The notes under the pieces were generated by a model. That model made no database searches. It was not told where the DNA came from and saw only the letters and a program-made list of their open reading frames with translations. The position numbers and the translations under genes were made by a program. Positions 27,138-36,741 of a stretch of 64,000 bases of DNA are shown here, one piece after another. Origin of the DNA: Xanthomonas codiaei (GTDB taxonomy: Bacteria; Pseudomonadota; Gammaproteobacteria; Xanthomonadales; Xanthomonadaceae); assembly GCF_002939785.1 (NCBI RefSeq), contig NZ_MDEC01000002.1, forward strand, positions 186,001-250,000, written 5' to 3'. Position 1 is the first letter of the stretch, and each line of letters starts with the position of its first letter.

Positions 27138-30017
27138 ATGCTGCGTCCGCTGTCCCTGTTGATCGCCGGTGTGCTCGGCGTTGCTGCCGGATCCGTTGCC
27201 CCCGCCGTCGCTGCCGCCCCGGCCAGCCTATCCAAGCCCGCGGCCAGCAGCGCCATTCCCGACATCGCCTACACCCGCTTCACCCTGCCCAACGGCCTGA
27301 CCGTGGTGGTGCACGAAGACCACAAGGCGCCGGTGGTGGCGGTGAGCATCTGGTACCACATCGGGTCCGGCGACGAACCGGCCGGCAAGACCGGCTTTGC
27401 GCACCTGTTCGAGCACCTGATGTTCTCCGGCTCGGAGAACAACAAGGGCAGCTTCTTCGCGCCGCTGGAAAAGGTCGGCACCACCGACATGAACGGCACT
27501 ACCTGGTTCGACCGCACCAACTACTTCGAGACCGTGCCGACCACCGCGCTGGATACCGCGCTGTGGCTGGAATCGGACCGCATGGGTCACCTGCTCGGTG
27601 CGATCGGCCAGGAAGAACTCGATACCCAGCGCGGCGTGGTGCAGAACGAAAAACGCCAGGGCGAGAACCGCCCGTATGGCCGCGTGGACCAGAACATCCT
27701 GTCCAACCTGTTCCCGGCCAACCACCCCTACCAGCACGACACCATCGGCTCGATGGAAGATCTGGACGCGGCCTCGCTGGGCGACGTCAAGCAGTGGTTC
27801 AACGACAACTACGGCGCGGCCAACACCACCCTGGTGCTGGCCGGCGACATCACCGTGGCGCAGGCGCGGGCCAAGGCGCTGCAGTATTTCGGCGACATCC
27901 CGTCCGGCAAGCCGGTGCCCCGCCAGCAGCCGTGGATCACCCCGCTGGCCGCGCAGAAGCGTGGCGTGCAGCACGACCATGTCTCGCAGCCGCGCATCTA
28001 CCGCACCTGGGCCGCGCCGCAGCTGGGCACCGACGATGTGATCCAGCTGGACCTGGCCACCACCGTGCTCGGCGGCGGCAAGACCTCGCGGCTGTACCAG
28101 CGCCTGGTCTACCAGGACAACCTGGTGGACGACGTCTCCGCCTCGGTGCAGCCGTTCGCGCTGTCCAGCCAGGTGCAGATCCAGGCCGACGTCAAGGACG
28201 GCGTGGACCCGGCCAAGGTCGAGGCGATCATCGACGAGGAACTCAGGAGGTTCATCGCCCAGGGCCCGACCACCGACGAATTGCAGCGCGCGCAGGTGGC
28301 CTACCGCGCCGGCTTCGTGCGCGGGCTGGAAAAGGTCGGCGGCTTCAGTGGCAAGGCGGTGATCCTGGCTGAAGGCCAGGTCTACCGCGACGACCCGGGC
28401 GCCTACAAGAAAGACCTGCAACGCGGCCAGGCCGCCACCGTGGACAGCGTCAAGCAGGCCGCTGCCACCTGGTTTGGCAAGGGCGACTACCTGCTCACCG
28501 TGCTGCCGGCCGGCAAGGACTTCGACCCGGCCGCCGAGGACAAGGCGGTGGTTGCACGCGGCGAAGAAGCCGGCAAGCCGGCGCCGAAGCTGCCGGCTGC
28601 GGGCAAGTACAAGACCGTCGCCAGCACGCTCGATCGCAGCAAGGGCGTGCCGCAGACCGATCAATTCCCGGACCTGAGCTTCCCGCAGTTGCAGCGCGGC
28701 AAGTTGAAGAACGGCATCGAGGTGATCCTGGCCGAGCGCCACACCATTCCGGTGACCCAGGTTGAGCTGCTGTTCGACGCCGGCTACGCCGCAGACCAGG
28801 GCAATAAGCTCGGCACCGCCAGCTTCAGCGCCGCGCTGATGAACGAAAGCACCGCCGCGCTGGATTCGGTGGAAGTGGCGCAGCGTCGCCAGCGCCTGGG
28901 CGCCATCACGGCGGTCGGCTGCGATCTGGACAGCTGCAGCGCCTCGCTGGATGCGCTCAACGACCAGCTGCAGCCGTCGCTGCAGCTGTTCTCCGACATC
29001 GTGCGCAACCCGGCCTTCAAGGCTGCCGACATCGAGCGCATCCGTGGCCAGTGGCTGGCCGGCATTGCGCAGGAGAAGACCCAGCCCAACAGCCTGGCGC
29101 TGCGTGCGCTGCCGCCGTTGCTGTTCGGCCAGAACCACCCCTACGGCATCCCGCTCACCGGCAGCGGTACCGAGGCGGCGATCAAGAGCCTCAACGCCCA
29201 GGACCTGCAGGCCTTCCACCGCCAGTGGCTGCGTCCGGACAACCTGCGCATCCTGGTGGCCGGCGATACCACGCTGGCGCAGATCATCCCGCAGCTGGAT
29301 GCCGCCTTCGGTGACTGGAAGGCGCCTGCCACGCCGTTGCCGAAGAAGAACCTGGTCCAGGTCGCCGCGCAGCCCAAGCCGCGCGTGTACCTGATCAACC
29401 GCCCGGATGCGCCGCAGTCGGTGATTCTGGCCGGCCTGCTCGCACCGTCCACCAAGGCGCCGGACAATCTGGCGATCGGCGTGGCCAACGGCGCCTTCGG
29501 TGGCACCTTCACCTCGCGCCTGAACATGAACCTGCGCGAGAACAAGCGCTGGGCCTACGGTGCCGGCACCCGCATGATGGATGCGCAGGGCCAGCGCCCC
29601 TATATGTTCTCCGCGCCGGTACAGACCGACAAGACCGCCGAGTCGGCCAATGAGATCTTCAAGGAAGCCACTGCGGTGATCGGCGCCAAGCCGCTGACCA
29701 GCGAGGAGATCGAAAAGATCAAGAACCAGCGCATCCGCGCCCTGCCCGGTAGCTTCGAAACCACTGGCGCGGTACTGGGCGCAATCGAAGGCATCGTGCA
29801 GTTCGACCGCCCGGACGATTACGTGCAGACCCTCAAGCCGCGTCTGGAAGCGATCGATCAACCGGCGGCGCAGAAGGCCATTGCGCAGATCATCAAACCC
29901 GAGGCCATGACCTGGGTGATCGTGGGCGACCTGAAGAAGATCGAAGCCCCGGTACGTGCACTCAAGCTCGGCGACGTACAGGTGCTGGACGTGGACGGCA
30001 AGCCGGTCAAACGCTAG
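27138..30017 (+). CDS. M16 family zinc protease (pitrilysin type), secreted
   Basis: 959 aa with two tandem M16 units. The signal peptide is MLRPLSLLIAGVLGVAAGSV, cleaving near AVAAAP. The first unit has the inverted zinc motif HLFEH (H89, E92, H93) and the distal Glu in DTQRGVVQNEKRQGENRPYG. The second unit (about 500-959) lacks HxxEH and ends with the R/Y-type substrate motif region NLRENKRWAYGAGTR. This active-plus-inactive half arrangement is normal for the family. Probably a periplasmic peptide-degrading protease. The frame stays open to 26877, but only the ATG at 27138 gives a leader. A hairpin terminator follows. Confidence 0.92.
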   Translation: MLRPLSLLIAGVLGVAAGSVAPAVAAAPASLSKPAASSAIPDIAYTRFTLPNGLTVVVHEDHKAPVVAVSIWYHIGSGDEPAGKTGFAHLFEHLMFSGSENNKGSFFAPLEKVGTTDMNGTTWFDRTNYFETVPTTALDTALWLESDRMGHLLGAIGQEELDTQRGVVQNEKRQGENRPYGRVDQNILSNLFPANHPYQHDTIGSMEDLDAASLGDVKQWFNDNYGAANTTLVLAGDITVAQARAKALQYFGDIPSGKPVPRQQPWITPLAAQKRGVQHDHVSQPRIYRTWAAPQLGTDDVIQLDLATTVLGGGKTSRLYQRLVYQDNLVDDVSASVQPFALSSQVQIQADVKDGVDPAKVEAIIDEELRRFIAQGPTTDELQRAQVAYRAGFVRGLEKVGGFSGKAVILAEGQVYRDDPGAYKKDLQRGQAATVDSVKQAAATWFGKGDYLLTVLPAGKDFDPAAEDKAVVARGEEAGKPAPKLPAAGKYKTVASTLDRSKGVPQTDQFPDLSFPQLQRGKLKNGIEVILAERHTIPVTQVELLFDAGYAADQGNKLGTASFSAALMNESTAALDSVEVAQRRQRLGAITAVGCDLDSCSASLDALNDQLQPSLQLFSDIVRNPAFKAADIERIRGQWLAGIAQEKTQPNSLALRALPPLLFGQNHPYGIPLTGSGTEAAIKSLNAQDLQAFHRQWLRPDNLRILVAGDTTLAQIIPQLDAAFGDWKAPATPLPKKNLVQVAAQPKPRVYLINRPDAPQSVILAGLLAPSTKAPDNLAIGVANGAFGGTFTSRLNMNLRENKRWAYGAGTRMMDAQGQRPYMFSAPVQTDKTAESANEIFKEATAVIGAKPLTSEEIEKIKNQRIRALPGSFETTGAVLGAIEGIVQFDRPDDYVQTLKPRLEAIDQPAAQKAIAQIIKPEAMTWVIVGDLKKIEAPVRALKLGDVQVLDVDGKPVKR

Positions 30018-30030
30018 GCAGCCCCACATC

Positions 30031-30055
30031 GGCCCTCTGCACCGTGCAGGGGGCC
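30031..30055 (+). terminator. Hairpin terminator after the M16 protease gene
   Basis: GGCCCTCTGCA (30031-30041) pairs with TGCAGGGGGCC (30045-30055), 11 bp with one G-U pair and a 3-nt loop, 14 bp beyond the stop. There is no T tract. Confidence 0.5.
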
Positions 30056-30252
30056 GATGATGCGGCTGACCTCAGCGGCCTGCGCCAACCGCAGGGACAC
30101 GCTGGCGACGACCTCATCCCGCGGCCGGTACTGCCGCAGGCCCGATCCAGCGCGCAACCGTACAGTCGGATGCAGCCTGCCTTTCCACGCTGCGTTATCG
30201 GCCGGCCCGGTTAAGCTTGGGCACTCTCCTCGACAGGTGCTTGGCTCATCCG

Positions 30253-31194
30253 ATGAAAGAGATGCCGAAGGCAGACGAAGCTTCCCGCCAGCAGGTGCTC
30301 GACGGTTATCGCATCGTCGACAGCCTGCCCGAAGACACCTACCAGGACATCGTGCAGGTGGCTGCGGCGTTGTGCGAGACGCCGATCGCGCTGATGTCGC
30401 TGGTGGACCGCGACCGCCAATGGTTCAAGGCCCGGCTCGGCCTGGGCCTGCAGCAAACCGACCGTAGTCAGGCGGTATGCGATCACGCCATCCGCGAGCC
30501 CAGCAATCTGATGGAAGTGCCCGACCTGACCCAGGACCCGCGTTTCCGCGAGATTTCCGTGGTCACCGGCGAGACCGGCGCGCGCTTCTATGCCGGCATG
30601 CCGCTGGTAACCGACGACGGCGTGGCGCTGGGCACCGTCTGCGTGCTGGACACCGAACCGCGCCGGCTCAACGACATGCAGCGCACCGGCCTGCAGGCGT
30701 TGGCGCGGGTCACCATGAACCTGCTGGATGCACGCCAACAGGCGCTGCAACAGGAACGCGATGCCATCCTGCAGCCGGCCGCCGATGCGGCCGCGGCGGC
30801 GGCCGGCCAGGCCACCAGCGACGATCCGTATCGCCTGGTGATCCTGGAAGTGCAGGAACTGGCCGCACTGGCCGAGCGCCAGAGCGAGCGCCTGCTCGGC
30901 CGCACCCTGCAGCAGCTGGACCAGTCTTTCGCCGCGCTGGTGCAAGGCCCCGGCAACAGCATCGACCGGGTCACCGACAGCGCCGAATTCATCGCCGTGC
31001 TGCGCGGTCCCGATGCCGAGCGCACCCTGCAGGCCCTGCGCGAGGTGGCCCAGCAGCAACACCCGCTGGGCCTGACGGTGTTGCTGGGCGAGGCACGCGC
31101 CAGCCGCGCGGACGAACCGATCGGGCAGGTGTTCCTGCGCGCGGAAATCGCGCTGAGCGCAGAGAAGGACCGTTACCGCCAGAGTCTGGCGTAG
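30253..31194 (+). CDS. GAF domain protein with a decayed GGDEF-like C-terminal half
   Basis: 313 aa, cytoplasmic. Residues about 10-165 are a GAF domain of the same subtype as in the 23906-26500 gene (ALCETPIALMSLVDRDRQWF, QAVCDHAIREPSNLMEVPDL, ALGTVCVLDTEPRRLN). Residues about 190-310 follow the GGDEF layout: a helix, then a strand with VTDSAEFIAVLRG where VGGDEF would stand (D242-F246), then helix, LGLTVLLGEA, and AEIALSAEKDRYRQSL in place of the ADxALYxAKxxGR end. All catalytic residues are lost, so this half should be a non-catalytic partner or binding module. The start is uncertain (30253 or 30262). No operon partner. Confidence 0.75.
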   Translation: MKEMPKADEASRQQVLDGYRIVDSLPEDTYQDIVQVAAALCETPIALMSLVDRDRQWFKARLGLGLQQTDRSQAVCDHAIREPSNLMEVPDLTQDPRFREISVVTGETGARFYAGMPLVTDDGVALGTVCVLDTEPRRLNDMQRTGLQALARVTMNLLDARQQALQQERDAILQPAADAAAAAAGQATSDDPYRLVILEVQELAALAERQSERLLGRTLQQLDQSFAALVQGPGNSIDRVTDSAEFIAVLRGPDAERTLQALREVAQQQHPLGLTVLLGEARASRADEPIGQVFLRAEIALSAEKDRYRQSLA

Positions 31195-31212
31195 GCATGG
31201 CTCCGCAGGCGT

Positions 31213-31327
31213 ACCCTCACCCCAACCCCCGCTCCGCGCCCCGGCCCACGCCATTGGCGCGGGCGCTCCAAGGCACATGCGCCAATGGCGCGTAAGCCGT
31301 GCCTTCTCGCCCCGGCGGGAGAGGGGC
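31213..31327 (-). repeat. Intergenic repeat family B, copy 2 (inverted)
   Basis: The reverse complement of 23507-23620 with few differences, running ACCCTCACCCCAACCCCCGC to GCGGGAGAGGGGC. It starts about 18 bp after the stop codon of the GAF protein gene. Confidence 0.85.
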
Positions 31328-31583
31328 ATGAATCGATTCTCCGGCGGAACAGGGGCTTGAAGTGCTCGCCCGGCGGGAGAGTGGCTCGAATTGCTTCAGT
31401 CTGGTCTGCCATTGAACCCAAGCGGCCAAACAATAACTCCAGCACGCAACAGCGTCCGTCGCGTCTGAAGCCCTTTCCCGCCGAGATGGGATGGGGTGAG
31501 GTGCGGCAGTGCTGCGGTGCTCGACGTCACGATGACGGTACCGCGCTCCCAACTGCTTTGAGACAGCAACGAAAACTCAGCAC

Positions 31584-32636
31584 TCACCCCACCGCGCACT
31601 GCTTCAGTTGCCGGTCCGCGTACCACAAAGCGCGGCGCGCCATGTCGTAGGCGTTGTCGGCCTGGCGCGGCAGCAGTTGCGCGGCCATCACCGGATCGGC
31701 GCCGTTGTTCAGTGCGTGCTCGGCGCGCTCCAGATCCGACAGATGCGTGCGCACCGGCGACAGCAGCGAGGTGCGCCGGGATGCAGCGCAGCGTGCGCTG
31801 CGTTGCTCCAGCGACGCCAGGGCGTCGCGGATGCGGCGGCTGGCTTCTCCCTTGAGGTCGGGCGGGCTTTCGTGCGCGATAGGTGCGGCCTTGTAGGCAT
31901 CGCCGGTCGCCTCGCTGCCCAGATCGGCCTGATTGCCGGCCAATGCGGGATTGAAGCGCACATCCGGTGGCGGACGCGCCTTGGTCACCTGCGTCTGCGG
32001 CCCGTTGAGCATGTCGTTGAACTTCTTCATGCCGCGATCCATTTCCTGCATCGCCACATCGCCCAATGTGCCATCGCTCTTCCAGTCCTTGGCAAAGCGC
32101 GTTTGCTGGTACTGCACCGGGTTGACCCGCTCCATCACGCTGCGTGCCTTCGCTTGTGCGCGCGCGTCGGTCATGCCCGGCGGCACCGCAGCGCCTTGCG
32201 CCAGCGGATCCAGCCGGGTGTCCGGCGGCATGCGCAGGCGGCCCTCGCGGGTGTACAGCTGGGCGGCCATCGCATCGTTGGCCGATGCATTGGCCGCCGC
32301 CACCTGGCGCTGCGGCGGTGGCGTGCGTGTGGGCGGCGGCGCAGCACGTGCGGTCGATGCGGCGGCGGGCGGCCGTCGCTCGGCCTGCGTTGGCGGCACG
32401 GCCGGAGCCGGCTGCGTGAGCGGCTGGCGTGGCAGGAAGTACACCTGCAGGCTTTCGTCGTGGCGTACCGACTGACGCGGGGCCGGCATGTACAGCAACA
32501 GGCAGGCAAGAAAGAACAGGATGGCGCCCGTGCATGCGGCTGCAGCCATATGCGGGACAAGCGCTTCCTTCCTGCGGGTAATCACTATGCGGGAGACCGG
32601 TGGGGTGGGAGGGTTGGCAATCGCTTCTGCAGTCAC
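31584..32636 (-). CDS. Proline-rich membrane-anchored protein, function unknown
   Basis: 350 aa that I cannot place in a family. One hydrophobic helix at about 29-50 (MAAAACTGAILFFLACLLLY) is followed by a Pro/Ala/Arg-rich stretch (about 70-115, TPPPQRQ and similar) and then a mixed helical region rich in charged residues up to the end (QLKQCAVG). The topology, a short cytoplasmic end, one helix and a Pro-rich periplasmic spacer, resembles TonB, but no TonB C-terminal domain is visible. The start codon would be GTG at 32636; the ribosome site is poor, and a later start is possible. The gene stands alone. Confidence 0.6.
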   Translation of the reverse strand: MTAEAIANPPTPPVSRIVITRRKEALVPHMAAAACTGAILFFLACLLLYMPAPRQSVRHDESLQVYFLPRQPLTQPAPAVPPTQAERRPPAAASTARAAPPPTRTPPPQRQVAAANASANDAMAAQLYTREGRLRMPPDTRLDPLAQGAAVPPGMTDARAQAKARSVMERVNPVQYQQTRFAKDWKSDGTLGDVAMQEMDRGMKKFNDMLNGPQTQVTKARPPPDVRFNPALAGNQADLGSEATGDAYKAAPIAHESPPDLKGEASRRIRDALASLEQRSARCAASRRTSLLSPVRTHLSDLERAEHALNNGADPVMAAQLLPRQADNAYDMARRALWYADRQLKQCAVG

Positions 32637-32878
32637 GGTGCCGAGCGCACAAATCTAGCGGGCCCGGCGTTTGCGCGCGTTTGAAATTCGTTGTCCGGCC
32701 ACTCAGCCCCAGCCGCCATTCACATTCGCTGGGCATGGCCGGATCGGAGCGCCTGGAGCGGGCCTGGTGGCGTGCAGTCACTCGTCGTGGGTGGGCATTC
32801 CGAAGGCGACTCGCGATGGTTGGCTCATGTCGCATCACGCGCAGGCAGTGCCCAGATCGGATCGCAGGCTCGCTGTCC

Positions 32879-33631
32879 TTACGCGCCGTCAGGCAGATAC
32901 AACCGCTGACAAACCTCGCAGAAGAACGCCCGCCGGCCGGCCTTGCCCAAGTGCTTGCGATACTGCAGCGGCGCGCCATCGCGCGGGTAGATGGTCCTGG
33001 TATGCACCTGGAAGTGCTTCTTCAGCACCGCTGCCTTCTTCCACGTATAGAAATCGAAACTGTACTCGCGCGCCTGCGTGACCAGTTCGCCGAGTTTGCG
33101 TGCCGGCAATGCACCCACCTGGCTTTCCGGATGCACGCCAATCCGATGCAGGACCTCGTTCTTGATGATGTTGCCAACCCCGGCAAAGATGTCCTGGTTC
33201 AACAAGGCATCGGCTGCGAGCATCGCAGGGGCGGCACGTAGTTTGCGGCGCGCCTGCGCTGGGTCCCAGTGGGGGCTCATGACATCCGCGCTCCAGTCGT
33301 AGACCGTATCCAGCGGACCTTCGATGAACTGCACCGAGCACGCATAGACGTTCAATCGCTCGCCCTTGGAGAACTCCAGCCGCAAGCGCGGCACGGCGTT
33401 GGGCTTGTCTTCGTTGATGCGGTAGCTGCCAAACAGCAGGAAGTGGATGCGCACACTGAACTGCGCGCATTCGATCAGCAGATGCTTGCCCCAGCTGCGC
33501 ACGGCCAGCACCTTGCGATGTTGCAGGCGCGCGATGTCCAGCTTGCTGTTGCCGGACACGCGCAGCATCTTGCGGCCCACGAAGCGGGCCGCTTCTTCGC
33601 GCAGGATGACCAGTGAGGGGCCTTCGGGCAT
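32879..33631 (-). CDS. Fpg/Nei family DNA glycosylase (endonuclease VIII-like)
   Basis: 250 aa. It starts MPEGPS, with the Pro at position 2 that becomes the N-terminal nucleophile and the adjacent catalytic Glu. The helix-two-turn-helix region has LNQDIFAGVGNIIKNEVLHR. The C-terminal finger retains only the second pair (FFCEVCQ); where Fpg has the first CxxC the sequence reads LQYRKHLGKAGRRA. It removes oxidised bases and nicks DNA by beta/delta elimination. The lesion preference (pyrimidine or purine) cannot be told. It diverges from the DUF72 gene about 100 bp away. Confidence 0.85.
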   Translation of the reverse strand: MPEGPSLVILREEAARFVGRKMLRVSGNSKLDIARLQHRKVLAVRSWGKHLLIECAQFSVRIHFLLFGSYRINEDKPNAVPRLRLEFSKGERLNVYACSVQFIEGPLDTVYDWSADVMSPHWDPAQARRKLRAAPAMLAADALLNQDIFAGVGNIIKNEVLHRIGVHPESQVGALPARKLGELVTQAREYSFDFYTWKKAAVLKKHFQVHTRTIYPRDGAPLQYRKHLGKAGRRAFFCEVCQRLYLPDGA

Positions 33632-33735
33632 GCCCCAGTATCGAAGCGGCGCGTGAGTCGGTCGTGATCGCTGCGCACACGGAATCCTGACGTGGGCACC
33701 GGCATACCGTCGTGTCAGCCAACACCATCAACGCC

Positions 33736-34500
33736 ATGCCTGCTCGCGCTTCCCCCGCAAATGGATGCCTCCGGTGTGGTTGCGCAGGTTGGTCGATTCC
33801 CGCTGCCGAGCGTGCCGGCTTCGGCGCAGGCGCCAACGTGCTGCAGCGTTACGCCACCGGCTTCAACGCGGTAGAGATCAACTCCTCGTTCCATCGCCCG
33901 CACCGCCGCGACACCTATGCGCGCTGGGCCGACACCGTGCCCGAGGACTTTCGGTTCTCGGTCAAGCTGCCACGCAGCATCAGCCACGATGCGCGGCTGC
34001 AGGCAGCCGGCCCCTTGCTGGATGCCTTCATCGCGCAGGCCGGTGCGCTGGGCGCACGCCTGGGCTGCCTGCTCCTGCAATTGCCGCCCAGTGCGGAATT
34101 CGACGCGCGCGTGGCGGCGAGCTTCTTCGCCATGCTGCGGCGGCGCTGGGAGGGCAGCGTGGTCTGCGAGCCGCGCCACGCCAGCTGGTTCACACCACAG
34201 GCGCAAGCGGTGATGACGCGTCACCGCATCGCACGTGCCGCCGCCGACCCTGCGCCGCACCCGTCCGCAGCCGCACCGGACCCCACCACCGGCCCGTCCT
34301 ACTGGCGTTGGCATGGGAGTCCGCGCGTCTATTACAGCAGCTACGATGCGCCGGCGCTGGCCGCGCTGGCGGCAGCCGTGCACGGTGCGGCGCGGCCCGG
34401 CACCGACCGCTGGGTGATCTTCGACAACACCGCCGCCGGCTTGGCCGTGCCCAATGCCTTGCGGATGCGGACCCTGCTGGGGATCGAAGCGGTCGGTTGA
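33736..34500 (+). CDS. DUF72 family protein
   Basis: 254 aa TIM-barrel-like DUF72 protein (YecE family), function unknown. Landmarks are CGCAGWS near the start, FNAVEINSSFHRPHRRDTYA, FRFSVKLPRSISHD, LLLQLPPS, CEPRHASWF, SYWRWHGSPRVYYSSYD and IFDNTAAG near the end. The first ATG of the frame is at 33736; a GTG at 33712 is an alternative. Divergent from the DNA glycosylase gene, a neighbourhood that hints at nothing specific. Confidence 0.82.
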   Translation: MPARASPANGCLRCGCAGWSIPAAERAGFGAGANVLQRYATGFNAVEINSSFHRPHRRDTYARWADTVPEDFRFSVKLPRSISHDARLQAAGPLLDAFIAQAGALGARLGCLLLQLPPSAEFDARVAASFFAMLRRRWEGSVVCEPRHASWFTPQAQAVMTRHRIARAAADPAPHPSAAAPDPTTGPSYWRWHGSPRVYYSSYDAPALAALAAAVHGAARPGTDRWVIFDNTAAGLAVPNALRMRTLLGIEAVG

Positions 34501-34894
34501 CGCGCTTCACTGCGCTCGCCGGCCATGTCGTTGCATCGCCGGGCCGCGCACCTAGCTGCCAGGGCGGCTGCGCCGGTGCAACGGCCAAGCTGCGCGTTAC
34601 CCTGACGCATGCCGGCGTGGTGTCGCGCCTGCCGACGCCTGCGCCCGCACTGCATCAACGGGGGCACGCGCCGCACCCGGCCAAGCCGGGCTCTGGCGCA
34701 TTTCTTGCAGTTCCACTGGCGATCCAAGGCGACGCCGCGGCGCTCAAGCTGCTCCGATCCGCGCCGATACGCCAGGATTGGCGCACGTTGCGGCGGCGCG
34801 CCGGATCACCTTGCTGAATCCTGTTGCCACCACGCGAAGTGCGCCAGCGTTCCGGCCACCCGCGCGGTCCCGCCCGCCACTTCGGTCGTTTACC
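34501..34894. other. 394-bp gap, no gene seen
   Basis: It lies between the DUF72 gene and trehalase, both rightward. Overlapping frames are low-complexity and lack ribosome sites. It probably carries the trehalase promoter. Confidence 0.5.
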
Positions 34895-36595
34895 ATGCCA
34901 CACGCCACTGCCCGTTCTGGAGATGCCATGAGTTCTGCCGCGCCCCCGTGCTGCACGTCGCTGCTTGGCCTGTCGCTGAGCATGTTCGTCGCGCCGTGCA
35001 CGCTGACCGCCGCGCCGCTGGAGACTCCGGTCGTCACTGCGCCCGCCTCGACGCCGCCCACGCCGGACCTGGCCTACCCCGAATTGTTCCAGGCGGTGCA
35101 GAACGCAGACCTGTTCGAGGACCAGAAGCACTTCGTCGACTTCCTGCCGCTGCGCGACCCGGCACTGATCAACGCCGACTATCTGGCGCAACACGACCAC
35201 CCCGGCTTCGACCTGCGCCGCTTCGTGGACGCCAACTTCGAAGAATCGCCGCCGGTGCAGACCGACGTGATCCGCCAGGACACCGCGCTGCGCGAGCACA
35301 TCGACCTGCTGTGGCCCAAGCTGGTGCGCAGCCAGACCCAGGTGCCGGCGCACAGCAGCCTGCTGGCACTGCCGCATCCCTACGTGGTGCCGGGCGGGCG
35401 CTTCCGCGAGGTGTACTACTGGGATTCCTACTTCACCATGCTGGGCCTGGTGAAGAGCGGGCAGACCACGCTCAGCCGCCAGATGCTGGACAACTTCGCC
35501 TACCTGATCGACACCTACGGACACATCCCCAACGGTAACCGCACCTATTACCTGAGCCGCTCGCAGCCGCCGTTCTTCTCCTACATGGTGGAACTGCAGG
35601 CCGGCGTGGAAGGCGAGGCCGTCTACCAACGCTACCTACCGCAGCTGCAGGCCGAATACGCTTACTGGATGCAGGGCAGCGAGGGTCTTGCGCCCGGCGA
35701 GGCCGCGCGCCACGTGGTGCGCCTGGCCGACGGCAGCGTGCTCAACCGCTACTGGGACGAACGCGATACCCCGCGCCCGGAAGCCTGGCTGCACGACACC
35801 CGCACCGCCGCCGAAGTACAAGACCGCCCGGCTGCCGAGGTCTACCGCGACCTGCGCGCCGGTGCCGAAAGCGGCTGGGATTATTCCAGCCGCTGGCTGG
35901 CCGACGGGCAGAACCTGCGCACCATCCGCACCACCGCCATCGTTCCCATCGACCTCAACAGCCTGCTCTACCACCTGGAGCGCACCCTGGCCCAGGCCTG
36001 CGCGCAACCCGGCGCCGAGTGCACGCAGGACTACGCCGCACTGGCGCAGCAGCGCAAGCAGGCCATCGATGCGCACCTGTGGAATGCGGCCGGCTATTAC
36101 GCCGACTACGACTGGCAAACCAAAACCCTGAGCGACCAGGTCACGGCGGCCGCGCTGTATCCGCTGTTCACCGGCCTGGCCTCGGACGCACACGCCCAAC
36201 GCACCGCCACCACCGTGCGTGCGCGCCTGCTGCGCCCCGGCGGCCTGGCCACCACCGCGGTGAAGACCGGCCAGCAATGGGACGAGCCCAATGGCTGGGC
36301 GCCGCTGCAATGGGTGGCCGTGGACGGCCTGCGCCGGTATGGCGAAGACGCACTGGCGCGCAGCATCGGCGAACGCTTCCTCGGCCAGGTGCAGGCGCTG
36401 TTCGCACGCGAGCACAAGCTGGTGGAAAAATACGGCCTGCACGCCGATGCGGCCGGCGGCGGCGGTGGCGAATACGCCTTGCAGGACGGCTTCGGCTGGA
36501 CCAACGGCGTCACCCTGATGCTGTTGAACCTGTATCCGGGCAAGGACGCCGCGCCCGTCAAGCGCGTGCGCAAGCCAGAGCCGGCAGCGCGCTGA
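34895..36595 (+). CDS. treA: Periplasmic trehalase (GH37)
   Basis: 566 aa. It splits trehalose into two glucoses outside the cytoplasm. GH37 signatures are PGGRFREVYYWDSYFTMLGL (family signature 1) and QWDEPNGWAPLQW (signature 2). The catalytic Asp is expected in the ESGWDYSSRW region and the Glu in GGGGEYALQDGFGWTNGV. The leader includes LLGLSLSMFVAPCTLTAAPL. Two starts are possible: the ATG at 34895, which adds basic residues before the hydrophobic core, and the ATG at 34928, which has GGAG at ideal spacing but leaves an uncharged n-region. Standalone gene. Confidence 0.93.
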   Translation: MPHATARSGDAMSSAAPPCCTSLLGLSLSMFVAPCTLTAAPLETPVVTAPASTPPTPDLAYPELFQAVQNADLFEDQKHFVDFLPLRDPALINADYLAQHDHPGFDLRRFVDANFEESPPVQTDVIRQDTALREHIDLLWPKLVRSQTQVPAHSSLLALPHPYVVPGGRFREVYYWDSYFTMLGLVKSGQTTLSRQMLDNFAYLIDTYGHIPNGNRTYYLSRSQPPFFSYMVELQAGVEGEAVYQRYLPQLQAEYAYWMQGSEGLAPGEAARHVVRLADGSVLNRYWDERDTPRPEAWLHDTRTAAEVQDRPAAEVYRDLRAGAESGWDYSSRWLADGQNLRTIRTTAIVPIDLNSLLYHLERTLAQACAQPGAECTQDYAALAQQRKQAIDAHLWNAAGYYADYDWQTKTLSDQVTAAALYPLFTGLASDAHAQRTATTVRARLLRPGGLATTAVKTGQQWDEPNGWAPLQWVAVDGLRRYGEDALARSIGERFLGQVQALFAREHKLVEKYGLHADAAGGGGGEYALQDGFGWTNGVTLMLLNLYPGKDAAPVKRVRKPEPAAR

Positions 36596-36741
36596 CCCTG
36601 CGCACGCTGCCGGGCACTGTTCGGCAGCGCTGACGGCCCTTGCATCACTGGCAGCCGGCGGCACCGGCGGATGACTGCAACGCGCATCGCCTGCGTGTTG
36701 CGCCAGTGCAGGGCGTACCGGCGTGCTGCAGTGATCGTTGG

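Noticed and set aside
27228..30029. 933-codon minus-strand frame
   Set aside because: Antisense to the M16 protease, which has a leader and HxxEH.
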